This document shows, in pieces, positions 8,226 to 14,385 of a DNA stretch of 15,354 nt (positions are counted from its first letter, which is position 1; each line of letters begins with the position of its first letter). This stretch comes from Sva-07 sp035527095 (GTDB lineage: Bacteria; Actinomycetota; Acidimicrobiia; Acidimicrobiales; Ilumatobacteraceae): assembly GCA_035527095.1 (NCBI GenBank), contig DATLBC010000072.1, positions 1-15,354 on the forward strand, written 5' to 3'. Under the pieces are notes generated by a model. It was not told the origin of the DNA and did not search any database. It saw only the letters and a list, made by a program, of their open reading frames with translations. Position numbers and translations under genes: made by a program.

Positions 8226-8310
8226 CTGACGTCTCAACACACGGCCGGCAGAGCTGGATTCCCCGCCAGACCGATGTCACACCGCGCCGGCCGTGCCGAA
8301 CGAACGTCAG
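8226..8310. repeat. Nested inverted repeats between transglutaminase and MFS genes
   Basis: The outer arms are CTGACGT (8226-8232) and ACGTCAG (8304-8310). The inner arms are CACGGCCGGC (8240-8249) and GCCGGCCGTG (8286-8295), perfect over ten bases, with 36 bases between them. The inner right arm is about 33 bases past the transglutaminase stop on the minus strand, and the outer left arm abuts the MFS start. The structure may act as a terminator for the upstream operon, an operator for the MFS gene, or both. Confidence 0.45.
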
Positions 8311-8328
8311 CCCGGTGGGTCCGCGGTG

Positions 8329-9216
8329 TCAGATACGGGCCACGTCGACGGACACCGACAGCGATTGCGACGACGACGGTCCGACCACCACACCGCGAAC
8401 GGGCGCGACGTCGGCGTAGTCGCGTCCCCAGCCAACCGTCACGTGCCTCGATGGAGCGACCACTCCGTTCGTCGGGTCGAAGTCGAGCCAGCCATGGTCC
8501 GGGATCCAGACCGAGCACCACGCGTGCGACGCGTCCGCCCCGATGGTCTTGGGTTCACCCGGAGGTGGTTCGGTTTCGATGTAGCCGCTGACGTAGCGGG
8601 CAGCGAGGCCCAACGTGCGCAGCCCAGCGACCGCGAGGTGGGCAAAGTCCTGACAGACGCCCCGACGTTCCTCGAGCACCGACCCGATCGGCGTGCTCAC
8701 TTCGGTGAACGACGGATCGAAGACGAACGAGGTGAAGATGTCGCTGCAGAATGCTTGAGTGGCCTCGACGATCGGGCGACCCGGCAGGAACGACTGGCTG
8801 ACGAAGTCGAGCAGTCCAGCCCGATTCGAGCCGAGCGTGACGAAATGCGACGGCGCGATGAACGGTGCCACGTCGAGCGCCATCGGGCCGCGAAGCCCGG
8901 TGACTGTTGCGCTCACCCGTTCCCAGGCACGGTCGCCGCGGGGCAACTCTTGCTCCCAGATCCTGACCTCGGTGCGGGCTTCGACGACCAACCCCTCGTG
9001 CGGACGGTGCAGTCCGAACTGAACGATCCTGTTCCCGAAGACATCGACGCGCTCGTCGACCTCATCCGGTTCGGGGTCGGTGGTGACCACCGACGACAAC
9101 ACCTGCTGCGAGGGCGTCTGACGGGCGAGCACGCATGCCACGCTGTAGCCATCGAGCATCGTCGCGCCGTAGCTGTACTCGGTGCGGTGGATCACCCGGT
9201 AGTGCTGGCCCGGCAT
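8329..9216 (-). CDS. Transglutaminase-like cysteine protease/transferase family protein
   Basis: The 295-residue protein has an N-terminal beta domain of the bacterial transglutaminase-like type (HYRVIHRTEYSYG at 5-17) and a papain-like catalytic domain. The triad is C188 in RRGVCQDFAHL, H231 in ASHAWCSVW and D247 in LDFDPTNG, all intact. Family members either cleave peptide bonds or make or break amide cross-links, and the natural substrate is not known. No signal peptide or membrane segment is visible, so it should be cytoplasmic. The start at 9216 follows the fusion gene's stop by one base and has GGAG five bases ahead, so it is the last gene of the ATP-grasp/alpha-E operon. In such clusters it is thought to act on the amide products of the ligase. 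The C-terminal tail is serine/valine-rich. Confidence 0.9.
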   Translation of the reverse strand: MPGQHYRVIHRTEYSYGATMLDGYSVACVLARQTPSQQVLSSVVTTDPEPDEVDERVDVFGNRIVQFGLHRPHEGLVVEARTEVRIWEQELPRGDRAWERVSATVTGLRGPMALDVAPFIAPSHFVTLGSNRAGLLDFVSQSFLPGRPIVEATQAFCSDIFTSFVFDPSFTEVSTPIGSVLEERRGVCQDFAHLAVAGLRTLGLAARYVSGYIETEPPPGEPKTIGADASHAWCSVWIPDHGWLDFDPTNGVVAPSRHVTVGWGRDYADVAPVRGVVVGPSSSQSLSVSVDVARI

Positions 9217-9217
9217 G

Positions 9218-11611
9218 TCAGCTCCGTCCCATCATCCGCGGATCGACGGGCGCCGACAAGTACGAACCGACCACATCTCGGGCGAGGAGGTCACAACCGG
9301 CGAAGATCTCGGCCAACGTCGCCACCGTCGAGTCGACCGACTCGAAGGAGGCGGCCTCGAACGTCGCCAACAGTTCGGAGGTGACCTCGATGCCGCGTTG
9401 CCATTCGAGCTTGATCGCCTGTTCACGGACCTCACGGATCGCGGACGCGGCGGCTCGCGGGTTGTCGACCTCGACGACGAGGAGATGCAGTGCAGCTTCG
9501 AATTCGACGTCGCTGCGATGTCGGCGGCGATACGCGACCAGGCTCTCGTTCGACGCAAGCACGATCTCGATCACCCGTTGACGCTGGAAGTCGAGTCGAT
9601 GATCGGACTCGACCCCGAACGATCCCGGGGTGCCGCCGGCGCCGCGCTCGTGATCGACGGTCCCGTCGACGCCGGTGAAGCCGAACGCCCCACGAACGCA
9701 GTCGATCACGCCGAACGCTCGCTCGAGCCGACGACCGACCTCGCCGAAACGCCATGCCGGGCCGTGCACCACGCTCTCGTTCCACAGGCCCACGAGCGAT
9801 GCCAGGTCGACCAGGATCGATTCGAGGTGGCGACCATCGATCTGCGCGATGTCGACAACGGACGCGGCCCCTGCCGAACCGTCGGCGGTCACCAACCAAC
9901 GCAGCTGCGCACGCGACTCGGCCAAGCGGGCGAGCATCCGACCCGCGGTGACCGAAAAGAACTCACGCACCGACGCCGTTTCGGCGAGGAACGATCCGAG
10001 TTGGCGGGCGAGCGCTTCGACGGCCAACGCGAACGTGGCGCCGGCTCGGTCGGGGTGCGAATCGTCGACGCGTCCGGCGATGCCGGCGATCGCGGCCAAC
10101 ATGTCCAGACCGTTGGCCACCCACGGCTCGGCGACCTCGGCGTCGACCGCCCCGCTGGTCCGGTCGAGAACGACCTCCATCGCCCGCGCGATCAGCTCGG
10201 CCCGTTCCATCGCGCGACCGGCCCAGAACAGCGCGTCGGCTGCGCGCGTCGGAACCGACGCGATGAGATCGACCTGCGGCAACGGGTCGCGTCGACGGAC
10301 CTCCGGCGGCGCGACGGTGCCGCCGACGACCCACACATCCTTGGCGCTTGCGAGCGTCGTCGCCGTCGGATCGTCGCCCTCGGCGAGTACGCGGGCACTG
10401 CCTCCCTGCAGCACGTCGATCCCCTTGTCGCTCGCGACAAGATGGAGACGTAGCGTGACGGCGCGTTCCGTTGGCGATGCACCGTCGAAACTCGGGTACG
10501 TCGCCCACCGCGCCGTCGCCCGCTCGGCCATCGGCATGAATTCGAGGGGCCACACGCCCTGGTAGTCGGAGTTGCGACCGGTCAACCAGGCGCCGGCGGT
10601 GTCCCACACCTCTCCGAGCGCTGGGTCCTCGAGGACGCCGCAACCATGCGCGTTCGCGAGTGCCACCCCGCCAGATCGTGCTGCAAGGAGCAAGCCGGGA
10701 ACTCCGACACTCCCTTCGGCGTTCACCTCCATCGGATCGACACGGTCGTCCTCCAGCCGACGGAACAGCACGTCGACGGGCTCGAGACCCGAGAGCGAAC
10801 GGAGCCACACTCGGCGCTGCCGGACCACGAGGTCGGCACCTTCGACCAGATTGAGCCCAAGCCGCGTGGCCAGGTACGACTGCTCGACGAACGAGGCGTG
10901 GTCGACGCCGCCCGACAACACGACGATCCGCGGGTTCCTGGTGGGGGCCACGTCGGCGAGGCCGTCGCGCAGGCGATCGGCAAACGGATCCAACGAGCGC
11001 AACGCCCGGCCGACGTGAAGCCGAGAGATCACGTCTCGATGCACACGACTCGACACCGCACGCCCCAACAGCGCGTAGCCCACTCCGGACGGCGCATCGG
11101 TGACGTCTCTGACCACGCGCCACCGACCGTCCACGTCACGGATGACATCGACGGCGTAGTTGGTCAGCCAGCGCCGGTGCGGGCGCGTCTTGAACGCTGC
11201 AAGCCGGTACTTCGGACTCCCCCACAGCGTCGCCGGATCGACCACGGCGTCTCGCAGCAGCGTTCTCGCTCCATAGACGTCGTTGAGGATCGCTTCGAAC
11301 ATCTGCATCCGAGCGATCGCCCCATCGGCGAGCGCCACGAACTCGTCGCCGTCGATGACCAACGGCACCGGGTCGAGTCTCCATGGCCTCGATTCGAGCG
11401 CAACGAGGCGACCATCGGTTCGGACGGGAAGGTCGTGCACGATGTGGCCGGCACCCTCGGCAGCGAGCAGCCGATCGTGATCTACCTGACGTGCGTAGAT
11501 GTCGCCGAGCCCGGCGATCGACGACATGAGGTCAGAGGCAGCGTCCATGCCGCCGGCGCCGGACATGCCCGGTTGGTGAGGCCCTGCATCGAGTCCCGCG
11601 TGGTCGGTCAT
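9218..11611 (-). CDS. Fusion of degenerate circularly permuted ATP-grasp domain and alpha-E domain
   Basis: The 797-residue protein joins an ATP-grasp domain of the DUF404/DUF407 type (about 35-435) to an alpha-E (DUF403) domain (about 451-785). Family landmarks in the first half are RPWRLDPVPLVIDG (75-88), VVLSGGVDHASFVEQSYLA (230-248), VDVLFRRLED (279-288) and ASAKDVWVVGG (421-431). Against the stand-alone paralogue at 12540-14015 it lacks about 50 residues between GCGV (323-326) and LRLHL (387-391), including the KPANESGGYG nucleotide segment. The motif EDN there is RDV here (168-170). I infer that this half no longer ligates. The alpha-E half starts with the usual ALFWAGRAMERAE (460-472). 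The frame is open 336 bases further upstream, but ATG 11611 sits two bases after the alpha-E stop and suits coupled translation. Confidence 0.85.
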   Translation of the reverse strand: MTDHAGLDAGPHQPGMSGAGGMDAASDLMSSIAGLGDIYARQVDHDRLLAAEGAGHIVHDLPVRTDGRLVALESRPWRLDPVPLVIDGDEFVALADGAIARMQMFEAILNDVYGARTLLRDAVVDPATLWGSPKYRLAAFKTRPHRRWLTNYAVDVIRDVDGRWRVVRDVTDAPSGVGYALLGRAVSSRVHRDVISRLHVGRALRSLDPFADRLRDGLADVAPTRNPRIVVLSGGVDHASFVEQSYLATRLGLNLVEGADLVVRQRRVWLRSLSGLEPVDVLFRRLEDDRVDPMEVNAEGSVGVPGLLLAARSGGVALANAHGCGVLEDPALGEVWDTAGAWLTGRNSDYQGVWPLEFMPMAERATARWATYPSFDGASPTERAVTLRLHLVASDKGIDVLQGGSARVLAEGDDPTATTLASAKDVWVVGGTVAPPEVRRRDPLPQVDLIASVPTRAADALFWAGRAMERAELIARAMEVVLDRTSGAVDAEVAEPWVANGLDMLAAIAGIAGRVDDSHPDRAGATFALAVEALARQLGSFLAETASVREFFSVTAGRMLARLAESRAQLRWLVTADGSAGAASVVDIAQIDGRHLESILVDLASLVGLWNESVVHGPAWRFGEVGRRLERAFGVIDCVRGAFGFTGVDGTVDHERGAGGTPGSFGVESDHRLDFQRQRVIEIVLASNESLVAYRRRHRSDVEFEAALHLLVVEVDNPRAAASAIREVREQAIKLEWQRGIEVTSELLATFEAASFESVDSTVATLAEIFAGCDLLARDVVGSYLSAPVDPRMMGRS

Positions 11612-11613
11612 GA

Positions 11614-12540
11614 TCAGTGAACGACGTACTGCTCGTGCATGACCGCATCGAGCCGGGCGAGCGCCATCTGGACGCTCTCCATCGCGGCGTCGAGCGCCGC
11701 GCCGTCGTCGGCTGCGGGTCGACTCTGTCGGAGCTGGCGATCGGCAGCCTCGATCGCACCGAGCACCGTCGAGTACTCGGGGAGCCGGAGAATCGACGTT
11801 CGCATCTCGGCGAGGCACCCGGCGACCGACCTGGGAAATCGGTGATCGAACAGCAGGAATCGCACGACGGCCGGCCCATCGATGGGGCCACGCGTCGCGC
11901 GCTGATACATCTGGAGCGCGGACAGCGAGCGCAACACACCCATCCACTGCACTTCTGCGAACTCGTCGACCGACCCTTCAGGCTGCGAGAGCAGACCGGC
12001 CGCTCTCACGCCGAGCACGCGGGTGGTCATGTCGGCACGTTCGATGTACCGGCCCAACCGCCACATCTCGAAGACCTCGTCGCGGGTCATCGTCGACGTC
12101 AAGACGCCGTCGAGGCGCCGGCTCTCGTCGATGACACGTGCGAGGAATCGATCCCGGCGTCGACGTTCGACCGATGTGACGGCCGCGCCGCGCACGTAGA
12201 TCGACAGGTCGTTGATCGTCTGCCACGCCTCCCGCGGGAGGACTTCACGGCACGTGCGCAGGTTCTCTCGACTGTTGTCGACGCTGTTGACGATGCTGTT
12301 CGGGTGCTCCCGATCCGAGATCAGGAACTGCGCGACCTGCGCTTCGTCCGACTCGGCGACCGCCGGCAGATGAACATCGCTGCCCGATATCGTCACCAAC
12401 GGATGCCAGCGCGACGTGCTGATCGGAAGGTCGGCCAGCACGTCGCCGTACGATCGCAGGACGCGAGCGGAATCTTCAGCGCGCTCCACGTAGCGCGCTG
12501 CCCAGTACATCCGGTCCGCCACCCTCGACAGCAGCGCCAT
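11614..12540 (-). CDS. Alpha-E domain protein (DUF403)
   Basis: This 308-residue, almost wholly helical protein belongs to the alpha-E family. It opens with the diagnostic LLSRVADRMYWAARYVERAED (3-23) and repeats a related pattern at FEMWRLGRYIERADMTTRVL (157-176). Conserved arginine and glutamate residues (R17, E19, R20) suggest ligand or partner binding, but no enzymatic activity is established for the family. Its genes almost always accompany circularly permuted ATP-grasp genes, and the domain is thought to help that enzyme. It overlaps the stop codon of the ATP-grasp gene by one base (TGATG) and is followed two bases later by the fusion gene. It is a paralogue of the C-terminal half of that fusion. 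Confidence 0.9.
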   Translation of the reverse strand: MALLSRVADRMYWAARYVERAEDSARVLRSYGDVLADLPISTSRWHPLVTISGSDVHLPAVAESDEAQVAQFLISDREHPNSIVNSVDNSRENLRTCREVLPREAWQTINDLSIYVRGAAVTSVERRRRDRFLARVIDESRRLDGVLTSTMTRDEVFEMWRLGRYIERADMTTRVLGVRAAGLLSQPEGSVDEFAEVQWMGVLRSLSALQMYQRATRGPIDGPAVVRFLLFDHRFPRSVAGCLAEMRTSILRLPEYSTVLGAIEAADRQLRQSRPAADDGAALDAAMESVQMALARLDAVMHEQYVVH

Positions 12541-14015
12541 CAGCCGTTCGCCTGGTTCTGCATCTGCGAGTTGGTCTGTGTTCCGTTCGGCGCAGTCGCA
12601 GCACCGTCGAGCGGACCGTCGACCACCCAGGTGTCCTTGCTCCCACCGCCCTGCGATGAGTTCACGACGAGTGAGCCCTTCGTCAGCGCCACGCGAGTGA
12701 GCCCGCCGGCGGTGACGTAGCTGTGCTCACCGGTCAGGATGAACGGCCGCAGGTCGAGATGTCGGGGCTCGATGCCCTCGTCGACGAGCGTGGGCGCCGT
12801 CGACAGATCGAGAATCGGCTGCGCCACCCAGTTCCGAGGATCGGCTCGTACCGCCGCCGCCGCGGTCTCGAGTTCTTCCGGAGTCGCCCGGCTGCCGATC
12901 ACGATGCCGTAGCCACCACTCTCGTTCGCCGGCTTGAGCACGAGCTCACCGATGTTCGCCAGCACGAAGTCGCGTTCCTCGTCGTACATGCATCGGTAGG
13001 TCGGAACGTTGGGGATCAGTGGTTCCTCCCCGAGGTAGTAGCGGATCATGTCGGGAACCCAGGCGTAGACGCACTTGTCGTCGGCGACACCGGCGCCCGG
13101 GGCATTGGCGATTCCGACGTTGCCCGCCTTCCACGCCCGCATCAGACCGGCAACGCCGAGCATCGAGTCGGGATTGAACGCTTCGGGATCGATGAACAGA
13201 TCGTCGATGCGGCGATACACCACATCGACGCGCTCGAGTCCCTGAATCGTGCGCATGTACACGCAGTCGTCGTTGCCGACGACGAGATCCTGACCTTCGA
13301 CCAGTTCGGCCCCCATTCGCTGTGCCAGGAACGAGTGCTCGAAGTACGCCGAGTTGAAGATGCCGGGGGTGAGCACCACGATCGTCGGGTCGGTCCGACC
13401 CTCGGGGGCGAGCGAAGCGAGCAGCTTGTTGAGCTCGTCTGTGTATCCGTCGACCGGACGGATCAAGTGCTGCTGGAACAGTTCGGGAAACGCCCGCTTC
13501 GCCACCCCACGATTCTCGAGCACGTAGCTCACGCCGGAAGGCACACGCAGGTTGTCCTCGAGCACGTAGAGCTGGCCGTCGCCGGCTCGTACGAGGTCCG
13601 AGCCCGAGATGTGCGCCCACACACCGAACTTCGGCCGGACGCCTCGGCACTCGGGTCGGTAGTTGGCCGAATCCTCGAGCAGATCAGCCGGAAAGATGCC
13701 ATCGGCGATGATCTCTTGGTCGTTGTAGACGTCGTCGATGAACCGGTTGAGCGCCCGCAGCCGCTGGGCCAGACCGAGCTCGACCACGCTCCACTCGGCA
13801 CCGTCGATGAGGCGCGGAACGATGTCGAACGGCCAGGCCCGGTCGATGTTCTCGCCATCGGAGTACACGGTGAACGAAATCCCCATCGTGAGGATGTCGA
13901 GGTCGGACACCCGCTGCCGCTCGCGAACCTCCTCGAGCCCGATCCGATGGATCAAGTCGATCAGTTCACGCGCTATCGGCCGCGGGCTGCCATCGGCCTC
14001 CAAGAGTTCGTCCAC
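12540..14015 (-). CDS. Circularly permuted ATP-grasp protein (DUF404/DUF407), likely active ligase
   Basis: The 491-residue protein is predicted to form amide or peptide bonds with ATP. It keeps the full set of family motifs: RAWPFDIVPRLIDGAEW (59-75), VLEDNLRVPSG with E153 and N155 as probable metal ligands (151-161), LTPGIFNSAYFEHSFLA (215-231), VVYRRIDDLFIDP (265-277), KPANESGGYG for nucleotide binding (361-370) and GGGSKDTWVV (456-465). GTG 14015 is chosen because the protein then begins at VDELLEADG, close to the family's start. The frame is open to 14162, but that extension runs through a palindromic repeat and has no family resemblance. No clear ribosome binding site precedes GTG 14015. 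The last 25 residues are rich in Asn, Gln, Thr and Ala and lie outside the domain. It is the first gene of a four-gene operon. Confidence 0.9.
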   Translation of the reverse strand: MDELLEADGSPRPIARELIDLIHRIGLEEVRERQRVSDLDILTMGISFTVYSDGENIDRAWPFDIVPRLIDGAEWSVVELGLAQRLRALNRFIDDVYNDQEIIADGIFPADLLEDSANYRPECRGVRPKFGVWAHISGSDLVRAGDGQLYVLEDNLRVPSGVSYVLENRGVAKRAFPELFQQHLIRPVDGYTDELNKLLASLAPEGRTDPTIVVLTPGIFNSAYFEHSFLAQRMGAELVEGQDLVVGNDDCVYMRTIQGLERVDVVYRRIDDLFIDPEAFNPDSMLGVAGLMRAWKAGNVGIANAPGAGVADDKCVYAWVPDMIRYYLGEEPLIPNVPTYRCMYDEERDFVLANIGELVLKPANESGGYGIVIGSRATPEELETAAAAVRADPRNWVAQPILDLSTAPTLVDEGIEPRHLDLRPFILTGEHSYVTAGGLTRVALTKGSLVVNSSQGGGSKDTWVVDGPLDGAATAPNGTQTNSQMQNQANG

Positions 14016-14064
14016 GAATGGTGACCGTACCGCGGCCCACGCCCCCGACCACGCCCCGACATTT

Positions 14065-14115
14065 CGTTTTCGTGAACTCGTGCGGGAACTATTCCCGCAC
14101 GAGTTCACGAGAACG
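14065..14115. repeat. 24-bp-arm palindrome (repeat copy A)
   Basis: Arms 14065-14088 and 14092-14115 are inverted copies at 23 of 24 positions (the exception can pair as G-T), with loop CTA. The stem core is CGTGAACTCGTGCGGGAA. It lies 50 bases upstream of the ATP-grasp start. It has no T-run on either side. The right arm recurs at 14361-14382. Confidence 0.85.
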
Positions 14116-14207
14116 CGAAGGTGGTCGATCGATCGGATCGCCCAGCTACATCTCGACGGCACGGGGTCACCCGCTCGGCCTGTCGGCCCGAATGCTGGAT
14201 CCGATCC

Positions 14208-14214
14208 GGAGGAG
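14208..14214 (+). promoter_or_regulatory. Ribosome binding site of the truncated AbiEi-like gene
   Basis: GGAGGAG lies five bases before ATG 14220. It is one of the strongest ribosome binding sites in the window, which supports that start as once functional. Confidence 0.6.
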
Positions 14215-14219
14215 CCGAA

Positions 14220-14384
14220 ATGACCACCATCTCCCCGTCACTTGCCGCGGCCATCGCTGGACGCCACGGCATCGTCACCCGCAGTGACCTCATCGCAGAC
14301 GGCTACACCGACGAAACACTTCGTTGGCAGCTCACCAACGGAGTTCTGATCGGGGAACTGTTCCCGCACGAGTTCACGAGAATG
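14220..14384 (+). pseudogene. Truncated AbiEi-antitoxin-like winged-helix N-terminus
   Basis: ATG 14220 opens a frame reading SLAAAIAGRHGIVTRSDLIA and then DGYTDETLRWQLTNGVLI. This is the N-terminal winged-helix pattern of AbiEi-like antitoxins and related DUF559 proteins (..HGVLTR..AL..G.....IR..L..G.). Recognisable sequence stops at residue 44 (base 14351), where repeat copy B begins and encodes GELFPHEFTR instead of the usual ..VHPGVYR.. The frame stays open to 14519 but then runs antisense through the acyl-CoA dehydrogenase gene and is not a real continuation. The C-terminal body and any partner toxin are missing. The surrounding 370 bases (14016-14385) hold this fragment and the repeats but no intact gene. 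Confidence 0.5.
14353..14382 (+). repeat. Partial second copy of the palindromic repeat (copy B)
   Basis: Bases 14353-14382 match 14084-14113 at 29 of 30 positions (GGGAACTRTTCCCGCACGAG and on to GAGAA). The inner palindrome here is GGGAAC-T-GTTCCC. Copy B lacks the long left arm present in copy A. It ends three bases from the stop codon of the acyl-CoA dehydrogenase and so could also serve as that gene's 3' hairpin. Confidence 0.8.
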
Positions 14385-14385
14385 G

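Noticed and set aside
6908..8419. 503-codon open frame on the + strand opposite the MFS gene
   Set aside because: The translation is Arg/Asp/Glu-rich and low in hydrophobic residues, the mirror of a membrane protein. The MFS motifs on the other strand settle it.
11612..11947. 112-residue upstream extension of the fusion gene
   Set aside because: It overlaps the alpha-E gene, is Arg/Pro-rich with no family resemblance, and ATG 11611 is ideally placed after the alpha-E stop.
12723..14024. 433-codon open frame on the + strand opposite the ATP-grasp gene
   Set aside because: It is an antisense shadow produced by high GC. The minus strand carries all family motifs, and this frame's translation resembles nothing known.
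14016..14162. Upstream extension of the ATP-grasp frame to ATG 14162
   Set aside because: It passes through the palindromic repeat (coding NSCGNSSRTSSRKR) and adds nothing resembling the family N-terminus.
14065..14382. CRISPR-like array from the repeated 30-base unit
   Set aside because: There are only two direct copies plus one inverted arm, 269 bases apart, with no regular spacers and no cas genes.
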